64,000 nt of DNA, taken from positions 547,609-611,608 of the forward strand of contig JAVTVX010000009.1 of NCBI GenBank assembly GCA_033439265.1, in the 5' to 3' direction. Made by a program: the position numbers and the translations under genes. Positions 48,027 through 60,278 of this stretch are shown here, one piece after another (the first letter of the stretch is position 1; each line of letters opens with the position of its first letter). The notes beneath the pieces were generated by a model. That model made no database searches. It had not been told where the DNA came from and worked only from the letters and a program-made list of their open reading frames with translations. Origin of the DNA: Dillenia suffruticosa. Taxonomy: Eukaryota > Streptophyta > Magnoliopsida > Dilleniales > Dilleniaceae.

Positions 48027-51000
48027 TAACTGATTGCTAGATCCCGGCTTGTCGAACTGAAAGAGTGGACATAAACACAAGGATGAACAACTATAAATTG
48101 AGTTTGATTTCTTTATTCATACTCTTTAATTTCTATACTTATATTAGCATAATTTATATAATTTGGCCATAAATTTAATTGAGATTTTAAGTGGAGCAAA
48201 ATTTAGTACAACCGCTCTTCTTGGTTACATACGGACCAATAAGTGGTATGAAAGCAAGTTCTTTACTCTACTAAAGAGACCTCTTTAGAGCAAAACACTC
48301 ATGACTTTTCTTTATATATTTGGCCATACCATCAACAGAATACCTTATTTTGATGGTACAAAATTTTCTTATTAGAAATGTAGAATGGTGACATTTATAA
48401 AAGTCATTGGCTATAAGGCTTGGGAGGTCATCATCTCTAGAGACCTTAAGGTAAAAATCCCAATAATAACTGAAAATGATAAGAGAATATCTTCTTTAAA
48501 TTCTAGGGGCTAAACAATTATTTCTTTGTGCTATTTCTCCCATTGAGTCTAATCTTGTTTTTTCGTGTGATACAGTTAAAGAAATTTGGGACAAACTTGC
48601 ATCACTCATGAAGGAATTAGTGCAGTGAAGAAAACTAGAATAAATTTGCTTATACAAAAGTATGAGCCATTTTGAACAAGGAGAAAATATCAAAAATATG
48701 TTTAATCATTTTTCTATTATTATTAATAAATTACACTCACTTGACAAAAAAATTTTAGACATTGATCAGCTTAGAAAGATCTTTTGTGTGTTGCCTAGAG
48801 TATGGGACGCTAAGAAAATAGCAATTGAGAAAGCACATGATCTGAACAAGTTATCCCTAAAGGAGTTAAGAGACAGACTGACATTGTATGAGGCAGATAT
48901 TTTCATGCTGCCAAAGAAGTCAAGAGAAAAACAAAAGCCTTCGCAACAAAAGAGGATGAAGACGAAGAAGACAGTGATTAAGAGCTGAACATACTAACAA
49001 AAAGATTCAGCCGTATTTTTAAAAAGAAAGATAAAAAATTTTTCAAATCTAAAAAATCTAATAACTCACAAAAGTTTAAGTTAAATGTAGGAAAAGACAG
49101 TAAAGAAAAAGTGTAGAATGAGAAAATAATTTATTACGGACGTAAGAAACTGGATCACATAAAATATGAGTGTCCTGTTCTGATGCGAAAGATCGAAACT
49201 TTCAAAAAGAAAAGGAACACAATAGTGGTCACTTGGAGTGATTCAGAAAAGGAAAATTTAGATTATGAAAATTTTGAATTTTCTAAAAAAATTAACCTCT
49301 TTCTAATGGCCAATACGGTGAATAGTGAAACCCACTCAAATTATTCTTTTCAGAATATTTCTAAAACTAACAAATTGATAACAATTGTTCTAGACCTCAA
49401 GTGTAGAAATATGGTTTTAGAAAATGAAAAATACATGGTTAGGCAAACAAATTTTCTATTAAAGTCAAAATTAGAATCAGCCAATACGAAAATGTAAGTT
49501 TTAAAAAATGAAATTAAAGTTTTTAAAAATAGTGTAGAAGATTTGTATAAATCTATAACAACTTTATTTTAGAAATTTCATGAAAGTGATGAAAAATTGT
49601 TAAAACTACTTTCGATAAAAAAAAAAACTTTTCCAAAACTAGTTTGAGATATAAAAATGATTCAAAAATTGTTTCAAAAGATAACAAAACTGTTTTTCTT
49701 AAACCTGTAGAAGAATGACGATTAAATATTTATAGACTACAGAAAATTGGCACTGAAGCACCTATAGAATCACTCAATGAACACCTACAGAGGCCCCCAT
49801 AGATGTTACATCGAAAAAGCAAAATTTCAAAAAAAATACGCCACTGGATTTAATATAAGAAACCAATGCCTATTCAAAATAATTATGGGTATAGAAATTA
49901 TCAAAATAATTATTTAAGAAATAAAAATAATTTTTCTTGCCATATATGTCACAAATTTGGTCACTTTGCTAAAAGTTATTTCATGAACAAGTTTAGTACA
50001 TCTCAAGAAAAATTTAATTCTGATACAAGATTGTTTTCTAGAGGATCCAAACTTGTTAAGTTCTAAGAACAAATGATCTTTTTCTTTATTGTGCAAGAAA
50101 AAGAGGCAAGAGTCAAAGAGAAGTGATATGTCGATAGTGGATGTTCAAGACATATGACGAGAGATGCCTCATTATTCAAAAAGTTTGAAATAAAAGATCA
50201 TAAAGTTGTGACCTTTGTAGACAATCAAAAAGAAAAAATCATTAAAAAAGACACTATCGGTATAAATTTTACTACTATAAAAAATATATTATTTGTTGAT
50301 AAATTAATATAATTTGTTAAATATCAGACAATTGTGTGATTTAAGATTTGATGTGCTATTTAAAAAAAATAAATGCATAATATTTGATAGTGAGACACAA
50401 AAAAATTTTTTTGAAAGAATTAGGTTAGGAAATGCTTATGTGGTAGATTCGACAATTTTAGATAGTTTTAAAAAAATTGCTTAATGTCTATCAATAGTGA
50501 TATTTTTATATGGTATAAGAAATTAAGTCATATAAACTTTAAACAATTAGAAAAATTATCCAAAGAGAAATCAATAAGAGTGATTCCAGAAATTTCATTA
50601 AAATAATATATAAATTGTAGTATTTGTTCATTAAATAAACAAGTAAAGACATTCTTTAAAAATAAAGAATATATTTCCATGTCTATGCCCTTAGAAATTC
50701 TTCATATGGATTTATTTGGATCCGTAAGAAATCTAAATTTAGGTTGAAATTGATATGGACTAGTAATAGTAGATGATTTTTCTAGATTTATTTAGATTTT
50801 ATTTCTAGTAAATAAAAATAAAACCTTTAAGCCTTTTAAAATTTTTGCAAAGAAAATTTAAAATGAAAAAAGTTGAAAAAATTGTTATTTTAAGAATGGA
50901 TTATGATAGATAATTTGATAATTTAGAACTTTAAAATATTATAATAAAAAGGGAATAAATCAAAATTTTTCAAAACCATACACACTACAACAAAATAGAG

Positions 51001-53547
51001 TATTTGAACAAAAAAATAAGATAATTCAAGAAATGACTAGAACTATACTAAATAATAGTGGTATCGAAAAATATTTTGAGATAAAACTATTTATACGCAT
51101 GTTATATAATTAATAGAGTTTATATTAGACTTATGATAAATAAAACTCTATGAAAATTTTAAATAAAAAAATCAAGTAATTCATATTTTTATACATTTGG
51201 TTGAACATCTTAAAATTTGAAAAATAATTTAAACACCCTAAGTAAATTTGATGAAAAGCCATAAAAGGAATTTTTCTTAGGTATTTATTAAATAGAAAAA
51301 CATATAGAGTGTTTAATAAAATAACTAGAGTCATAGAAGTAACTATTAATGTTAAATTTTATGAAAATGAATTTCAAGACTTAAAAAATGAAGAAAATAA
51401 TGAAAATATAAAAATATAGGAACTCCTCCGTGAAAATGATAAAAATAAAGGTGTAGAAAGTGAAAATGAGATTAGGGAAGAGAACATTAGAAATTGGAAA
51501 TTTTTACCTAGTTACTCACAAGTAATATTATTGATGATATAGATGAAATAAAAAAAAAAATTACATCAAGTTGTAGAAATATAGAGAACCAATTTGTATT
51601 AAGGTCTAGCATAAAGCCAGATCGAGTCAGAATATGTGTCAATAGATAATTGTTATACTCAAATCTTATAAGTAAAACAATAATTTAGAAATTATGAGTT
51701 GAATTATAAAAAATATTTTGATAAAATGTGATAATACAAGTGCTATATATCTTATAAAAAATCTCATAAATTATTCTAACTTTAAACACATAAAAACTAG
51801 ACACTATTTTATAAGATATCATGTTTTGAATGAAAATGTTGTTTTAGAGTATGTCAATATCAAAAATCAATTGGTAGATAATTTTACAAAATTATTAGAT
51901 AGAGAAAGGTTTGAGTTCATTAGAAATGAAATTCGAATTTGTTTCTCCTTTTAAAAAGAGAAATAAAAAAGAACAGAAGATTCTATAGAAACGTAGGTAG
52001 AAGTAGAAATTGTAGTTCTATATTATATATTACTTTGATTATTTCTATATTTTGTTTCCTATCTATGTTTTGATGAATGAAACAAAGAAGGGGGATAGAG
52101 AAAAGATAAAAATTGCATGAACAATTATGCACATATTATGAACGAGGTAACAAAATATTCATATGTACAATATTAGAGGGGAGCATGATCATGAAACTTC
52201 ATAAGCAAATTTTTCAATTTTTATGGTTTTATTGTCATAAAAAATAAAGAGAATGTTAGGAAAATTGTTGTTGAACCCTATGGATTTTGATATAACAAAA
52301 TATTTCATATTATTATGATATTTTTACTAAGTGTACAAACTAAATTTTGTTTGGAGATTCTCATAAAAGTTGTTTTGAAGTGATATAGAGGTTAATATAG
52401 AAGCAAGAAATTCTGGATCATTGAAATTGTTATAGAGGCAAAATTTTTTTTCTTTAATCGAAAGCCCAACTCAACACACTTAGTGTAGATTGAGTACTAC
52501 ATTTAATCTAAAAAACATGACCAAATGCATATTTCAATGACTCAACAATTGAGGATCAAATTTTAAAACTTTAACTGAAGTAGAAATTTAATATTTCAGA
52601 ACTACGGAAAGGATGTGATCATTTACACATATCTGTTTTATCTTTTTTAGTGATCAAGTATTTACAAATTTGAAAATTACATATTAAAGAAGGTGCAGAG
52701 GATTACAAATTCAAATATTTATAGCATTAAAAACTCAAGAATAAGATGGAGAAAAATGTATGAGAAGTTAGCTAGTCACTTGAATTTTCAAAGTAGGAGC
52801 ATTTTCCAGAAATTGATTATTAGGAGGGGTCGCGATTTTTCAACAAGGTTCAACAACTAAATAAATTCAATTCATAGTTTACAAGTGACAAGAGGGAATT
52901 TCAAATTTTAAATTTGAATCAAAACAATTGAAATATCCCAAGGAATCAGAAGAAATTTTAGCACTTACAAATCGGGACTTTATTCTGAAAAGTTACAGCT
53001 CTTTGACTAATAACTTTGTGTTGTTACAGCAGGTTTTGAAAGTTGAAAAATTCAAATTAAAAAGGGCTCACATACATCAGAAAAAATATTAACAAGAGTA
53101 ATTTACAAAAAAATTCAAGTGAAGAAATCTCGGCGAATGAAGAGTGTTGCTCGACCTTAATCTTTTGTCATATACAAAATCCTTTTCTACACTTGCATTC
53201 TTTTGAGTTGAGTTGTATACTAAGTTTTGTGAAATAATTTTGGTAAAAGTTAATAGTCTACCACCGTTGGAAGATGGCATCTTCAGGGTAGGAAGATCAA
53301 AAGTCATTAGTTTAGATCGTAAATTGTAACTCTTTATCACAGTGGAAAACTAGTTGATTACTAGATTCCGACTTGTCGAGTTGGAAGAGTAGATATAGAC
53401 ATAACGTCGAATCATTATAAATTGTACTTGATCTTTCTATACCTACTCTTTAATTTATACACTTACATTTGCATGATTTATATATTTTGATCATAAGTTT
53501 AATTGAGATTTTAAGTGGAGCCCTTATTGGTTTCATAGAGACCAACA

Positions 53548-56500
53548 AATAACAATGGAGATGCTATTGAAGAAATGCATCAATCTCCAACCACAAAAAA
53601 CGAGTCAAGAGTTTAATACAAGGTAACAAGCCGAAAGAGAAGCATTAAATCCAAACATGCAAAGAAGGTTTGGTATTAGTCCATGACTGAATGCATACAA
53701 AGCAAAGCAAAGCAGATCCATTCTATTATGCATACTGAGGGTGGAGACTCGAATCCCAATCTATCTTCACTGCATTGAGCATGGAGTTGTTCCTGGCAAC
53801 ACAACAATGCAAAAGGGACAAGAAAGTACTCCAGGACCCACACCCACCACCAACTTATTCCCATAATTAATAATCTGAAACAAACTTGATGTACAAAGCA
53901 AATAAATTAGAATGATAGATTTTCATGATCTACCTTTCACACGGAGCACGATCTCTTGGATAATTTTATTTGACATCAAGGTGGAGGACATAAGTTACGA
54001 TCGTCAGCTTCAATCATGCCAATAGACATTTGATTACAACATCACACAATAATCCGAAGACTTTCTCCCATTTATTGTATTTGCCCATTCTTCTAATACA
54101 TGCTAGACATTTAGAAATTTTAAACTTGTAAAATAATGTGTATACTTTCACATTTGTCCTCAAGTCTTGGGTAATACTTTAAACAATAAAAATGCTAACA
54201 AATTGGTTGACACTCATATCTTTACGTATAACTTATATTTAGATTCTTAACGACTTATTCCGAGATTTCATTAAATCCCCTAAATTTAAACTCTCACTCT
54301 TCTTAACCGATATGTTTTTAGGATTTCATTGTACATATTCAAATCATTTTAAATGATATTCTCATATTATCCACAGTTGAACATTTGCGACCAACCATAG
54401 AGAGTTAAATGTTGGGTAATACATTAAAATTTTAATTGCAAAAATTGGTTCATACAATAATAATAAAAAACTGAACCTTAATTTCAATACTTTGGGATCG
54501 ACCATTTGAGAAACAAATATGAAAGTAATTAAATAAATAAATAAATACAAACACAAATGAATAATAAATAAATAAATAAATAAAAATAAAAATAAATAAA
54601 TAAATAAATAAAAATAAAAATGAATATATATATATATATATATATATATCTAAAATATGATAGTTTAATTTGTTCGGATTTTTTTACGTCACTCATTTCT
54701 ATCCAAAATTATTTTCTCTTTTAAAATTTTAATTATCATATATTTACGAATAATTTATATTCATGTTTTTAACAGTCTACCCCTACATTTTACTAAATCT
54801 CCTATATTTAAGTTCTCAGTTCTTCTTATCGGTGCATCCATGGGTTTTCTTTGCACATGTCTAAATCACCTTAGACGGCACTCTCACATGTTATCCATAA
54901 TTGAACTAATTCTCAATTTATCACGAATTTTTTCATTTCTAATTCTATCTATTCTAATTTTGCCACACATTCATTTAAATATTCTCTTTTTTATTATGTT
55001 ATTTTTTATTCTTGTTATTGTTTAATAATCCAATACTCGGTATCATATAATAGTACAGATTTAATCGCGGTTTTATAGAATTTTCCCTTTAAATATATTG
55101 ATATCATACGATCACAAAGAATTTTATATGTCTTTCTCAATTTCATCCAATCCGCTTATATTCTATAGTTTACATCTCCATTTATATTGCCATCATTTTG
55201 AATGATAGAATCTAGATATCTAAATCGTTCACTTTTTCGTATATTTTGTTCATTTAGTCTAATCGTTTTTTCATCATTCCGATTACTGTTGCTAAATCTA
55301 TATCTCATATACTCAGTTTTCGATCTATTCCAACTAAACTCTTGAGATTCCAGTATGACACTCCATAGCTCTAATTTAGTACTAATACTTTTCTTAATTT
55401 CATCAATTAATACTATATCATCTATAAAAATTATACACAATGGTATTTTATCTTAAATATTTTTTATGATTTCATCTATTACATTGCAAATAGAATTGGG
55501 TTTAATGCTGATCATTGATGGAGTCCAATGTTAATGGGAAAATTATTGCTCAAACCCTCACAAGTTCTTATATTGGTTATAGCTCTATCGTACATGTCTT
55601 TGATAAAATTAATATATTTCCAAGATATCTCTTTTTTTATCAGCGCCCATCATAATACGTCTCTAGAAACTCTATCTATACTTTTTCTATATCAATGAAT
55701 ACCATATGTAATCTTTCTTATATGCTCTATATGTCTCCATCAAATATCTGAACAAATGAATTGCTCCCGTAGTGGATCTCTCTCTCTCTCGAACGATCTT
55801 CATTTGCTCGCTACACCCAACCCCCTCTCTAGATTGTTCGAATAGCTCTCGCACACTGCTCGATCAAGTAAGTAGTCTCTTCCCCTCCCTCCTTTTCTCT
55901 CTCTCTCCCTCTTCCTTCATCTGCTCCCTTTTCTCTCTCTCTTAGCTATTTGCTCTTCACTCTTCACTTCTTTACCTACTTACGCTTCTGACCCTTACTT
56001 CTTTTGCCTAGATTTGACCATTGCAGACCCAGATCTTGGATGTATACCTCAGATCTGTTCCTCTCTTCTCTCTCGGATCTGACCATTGCTACTTGTCGAC
56101 CCAAACAAAGTAGCTTCTTTCTCTCGCCCTCTCTCTCTTTCAGTCTCTCTCTTCCCCCATGACCCCGATTATAGATTTTCCCGCTACCCTCTCTCTTGCC
56201 AGATTGATTTTTCACCTTACTCCTTGCAGAATTGCCTCTTTCTCCTTCCTTGGGCCGGATTCCCTGTTCCGACCTCCGTCTCCCTCAGTAAAAGCCTTTT
56301 GCCTATCGCATCAGCCCCCTTTCTCGACCCATATCAACCTCCCTCTGCAGACCCCTGCCACCCTTCTATCTACCTTTAGCCAAAGCTGAGCCCCAAAGTT
56401 TTCTCCATCTGCCCATGACGGAGGCCTTCAAAGGCTCCCAAGCTTTGAGAATCACTATTACTATTACCATAATTATTATTAACACTATCATTATTATTAC

Positions 56501-57189
56501 TATTGCAATTATTATTATTATTATTAGTATTATCATTACTACTATTAATATAATTATAATTATTAGTAATAATCTAATTATTATTAATATAAAATATATT
56601 ATTAACTAGTATCACTATTATTTTGATTATTATTATTACTATTCAATATAGTGTTATTATTACTATTATTTCTACTAATAGAATCTCTTAATTTAATATT
56701 ATTATAGTTAGATATACTTTATGATTTATATATTTATCTATTTCTTTATTTCTTTGTTCCCTTGTTTATTTATTTATTAGTATTTATGTTTTTATTTAAT
56801 TTGTTTTATATATCATTATTTTGAAGAACTACGTCACCGTCGGTCCCAAGCCCAGATAAAAGAGTAGAGTTGTGGTAGGTCGACAGCCAGCATAAAATAT
56901 TTTGTTAAATGAAAAATGAGAGACAAATATACAAAAATTGGCTCATATCTTAAAATTTATCTTTTAAGATAGACCATTCTCTTATTTATATATTATGCCA
57001 CAAAATTTGAGTTAGTGGGTAATGAATACTTTAATCCATGATTTTTGCAACCCTTCCATAACAACAAAAAAAGTTAAAAATTACATAGAATTTTGAATTG
57101 TTATATCTAGCTAAGTATCAATATCAAAATTTTTAATCATCATATCTAACCTGTATCAATATCAGAATTTTCAGTTATTATATCTAGCC
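53548..57189. repeat. repeat block R3
   Basis: Third copy of the composite block, following directly on the copia 3' LTR exactly as R2 follows copy 1. It contains the same LINE insertion as R1 and is cut off at 57189 by the gypsy element, within the TATATCTAGCCA repeat. Confidence 0.8.
54455..56932 (-). mobile_element. LINE (RTE-like) insertion in R3
   Basis: Same insertion as in R1, at the same site, with the same 15-bp duplication (54440-54454 and 56933-56947). The RT relic is better preserved here: 55156-55440 encodes DDIVLIDEIKKSI, KLELW, SKTEYM and RFRYLDSIIQNDG-type LINE motifs. It is followed towards its 5' end by the pyrimidine-rich part (55770-56400) and an ATT repeat (about 56455-56660). 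It is not intact. Confidence 0.8.
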
Positions 57190-59951
57190 AGTAACACCGA
57201 CCCTCGGTGTATTCTATAGTGAATTCCATTTCATATATATATACATATATGTTGTTTCTATTACTACAGGTTCATGAATTTTCACGAAAAAAAAATGATA
57301 TTTGACGGTAAAATACAAATCGGATCAATTTTGACTCAAAGAGATTCAAAACCTTAATTTCATATTAAATAAATTAAATTAGGTCTAATATAAGATTTTG
57401 GGCCTAGTATGAAATTATGAAAATTTTAGGGGTCAAATTAGAATTTTTATAAGTCAAAGGACTTGTTAGCAATTAACAAAACTTAAATGAAATGTGACAA
57501 GTGTATTCTTGTGTTGAACAAGTGTTATAGTGAGGAGGACAAGTGTTGGCCAAATGGAGATGAGAAAGGCAAGGTGGGCCAATGAGAACACATGCACAAA
57601 AAAAAAAAAGAACCAATCAAAACACATGCAATAGTCAAAATGATCCTATGGTTTAGATTAATTGGAGATTTGATCCAAGGGTGGTGACTTATTAACACAA
57701 TAATAAAAGAAGAAGGCCTTAGAATGCTTGTTCATTCTTCCCAAATTCATGAGAACAAGGAGAGAAGCAAGAGAGGAAGACAAAGAAAGTGAGGTAAGAA
57801 ATTTTATCCTGTCTTACTTTAAATGTTATTTCTGTCCGTGATTCATCTCTGTTTTAAGGCATCTAAGAGCCAGAATTTGAAAATGTGATAGTTATATGAA
57901 TTGTAGATCTAAGTCTTATCTTTCCAACGAGGTACGAATCACCAAATTCTGATGCCTGTACCAAAAGTTATGGCACTTTTCCTGAAACTCGACATAGAAG
58001 CGTCCTGTTTCGAACCTTGACAGTAGTGAGTAAAAACGACCCCTCTCCAGTCTTAGTTTGAAGAAACACAAAACATGAAAGTTATAGATATATGCCTTGT
58101 CTATAACATATAAAATGTTCAGCCATTTCGCATGAGGAAATTGAAAGTTATAGAATTTGCCTTAAAACTGTGTTGACAGAAACTGTATGTTTCACTAAAA
58201 CGTATCTGTCCTGTTCATGAATTTTGTTCAACCCCTTCCAGACATATTTAGATAAAACTCAAAACACGAAAGTTGTAGATCTACATCTTAGCTATAACAT
58301 GTTAAAATTTCATTAGACTTTGATGAGTAGGATGAAAGTTATAGCTTCTGTACGAAAACTGGACAGAATCTGAAACTTAAATATGGCTGTGACAAAATGA
58401 GGCTTACCGGGAATTCTGTGATTTGAATCTGAGGAAGTGTGCAAAATGAAAGTTATAGTGCTATCCCTTAGCTTTAAAATGAGATAAGAATCATCTGATT
58501 TGGATTGGTATAGCCAAAGTTATAGTCTGTTTTCCATGACTGCGCAGGTTAAAAATCTGCTGACTGTTTGTCTCCCTAAGAGTTATTTGAGTTGAACGGA
58601 GGGGACACTTGATTTACGCTTTGTGGAAATATTGGGGAGTGTGTTATCCTCCCCTAACAGTGAGTGGGACTTGACATCTACTTTTAATTGATACCGTGTT
58701 TTAAAAAGCTTTCAAAAGCATGATTTAAAATGGTATGATTGACCTATTCTCCTGGATTTATGAAAATATTTTGTGATATATGGAGTGTCCCAACTTGTTT
58801 ATATCGATATGCATCCATGATTTTGATACTTGATGATTGTGCCACACTTTGATATATCCACATGATTTTATGCTTCCATTGCATATTGGCACATGCTTTT
58901 GACATGATAAGGCTTGATGATTTGGCTTGAGATATGTGATTTGGGCTGGATGCCCCTTTGGATACTGTGATGATGATGATATGCTTCCTATGGCATTCCG
59001 TAGCTACGAAGGACATTTGGTAGAGGCACCTGTTGTGTCCGAATACGCCTCTGTAAGGGGTATCCGCCAGATCGTCATACATATTGTATGGACAGTCGTC
59101 GGTTGAACCACTCCGGGGAGGACCTTGGTAGGTCTAGCACCGGCGGGTTTCCATACACGCTTGATCCTTGATACGTGTACGATATATATATACAGGCTAG
59201 TTGGAGTAGTCTGTGGCCAACGTTGGGGTAGAGAGCCTTATTTTATTACTTGCACTGTGAAAACCCCCAACGTTGCCCGTCCTTGGCCATGGTCGGCCCT
59301 TGCCGGGATATTTTCGGCTGGCTTTATACGATATAATGGACATACATACTGGATGCATATTTGATTTGATACATATGCTGTGAATGATTTATTGAGATGT
59401 CATAATATTTTTTTTGCATACTATGGATTTATTGGGACATAATTTTGGCACTCCTAATTCACCCAAAAATTAATTGTAGCATGTCATTCCCCCCGACTTG
59501 CTGAGTACCAACCCCCCTCTCTATGGTACTCACCCCTCACATTTCCCTCCTACAGGGGTAGACTCAGACCGAGAGATTTGTGCGCATTGTTGTATTGGAT
59601 ATTCTTTGGAGACTACTGGGCCGGGGTATGACTACCCGCTCTTCCACTATATATTAAGGTTATTGTTTCATCTTGAGAAAGTTAGGATGACCATTGTATT
59701 TGTTTAAATTGGGATGACTGTATTTATAATTCTTCTGGTCTGTATAAGGTTTACTCTCACTCATTTTAATTTACATTGAGGCATACATGTATTATTTTTA
59801 TCACTTGGGGATCTCTGTGATTTGGAAACTTGGATTATGTGAATGTTGACAGCCTTACGGTGCTTTGATGTGCGGGACGTGGTGCCCGTGCATCTGGGTG
59901 CCGCGGCGGGCTCGTTGCGTGCCTGGCTCGGGAGTGGGTCGGGGCGTGACA
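57190..59951 (+). repeat. 5' LTR of the gypsy element
   Basis: About 2.76 kb. The left end reads GTAACACCGACC from 57191 (the expected initial T is A here, or is lost) and the right end is GGGTCGGGGCGTGACA. The left edge is fixed by comparison with R1, where TATCTAGCCAAGTATC continues uninterrupted. A conserved GC-rich block before the right end (59850-59950) matches the same place in the solo LTR. Short open frames within it (e.g. 59125-59364) are not genes. Confidence 0.88.
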
Positions 59952-59960
59952 GGCCTCGGT

Positions 59961-59972
59961 TGGTATCAGAGC
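59961..59972 (+). promoter_or_regulatory. primer-binding site, initiator Met-tRNA
   Basis: TGGTATCAGAGC, perfectly complementary to the 3' end of plant initiator tRNA-Met, nine bases after the LTR end. It primes minus-strand DNA synthesis. Confidence 0.95.
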
Positions 59973-60278
59973 TCTAGGTTAGAGCTGAGTTGAGAAACTG
60001 ATTTAAAAAAAAAAAATAATATATATATCCCCAGGTAAATCTGATTTTGAAAGTCCTCAATGCATGTGAAAGTTACTGTACAGTCATTCCCCAGTACATG
60101 GTCATAGGCAGATGAGTTCATCCATTTTTAGAGGGTTGGACACGGGTCATATCTAACCTAGCATACCTTATCCATTGGTTCCGATGCCAAGTTGATTTCT
60201 TTTAGGGGGTTAGTTATTCCATAACTAACCCTAATTCTTATATATCTGCCTGATTAGTGCCTTTTTCCTCACAGAAAT

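Larger units (their letters stand above)
44207..53547 (+). mobile_element. Ty1/copia element, copy 2, without RT and with two LTR insertions
   Basis: The 5' LTR is truncated and split: 44207-44279, 46844-46855 and 48027-48241. A degenerate Met-tRNA primer site TGGTATGAAAGC is at 48244-48255. The internal part is decayed but in order. It has a gag-like UBN2 region (48490-49000), a zinc knuckle whose last Cys is Tyr (CHICHKFGHFAKSY, about 49938-49983), a protease/pre-integrase remnant (VDSGCSRHMT, about 50130) and an integrase core remnant (YGLVIVDDFSRFI, about 50755). RNase H (KCDNTSAIYLIKN, 51718-51954) follows. The RT domain is absent. The 3' LTR is 52254-53547 (TGTTAGGAAAATTG to CCAACA). 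Many stops make it inactive. The same RT deletion in copy 1 shows it predates the duplication. Confidence 0.85.
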
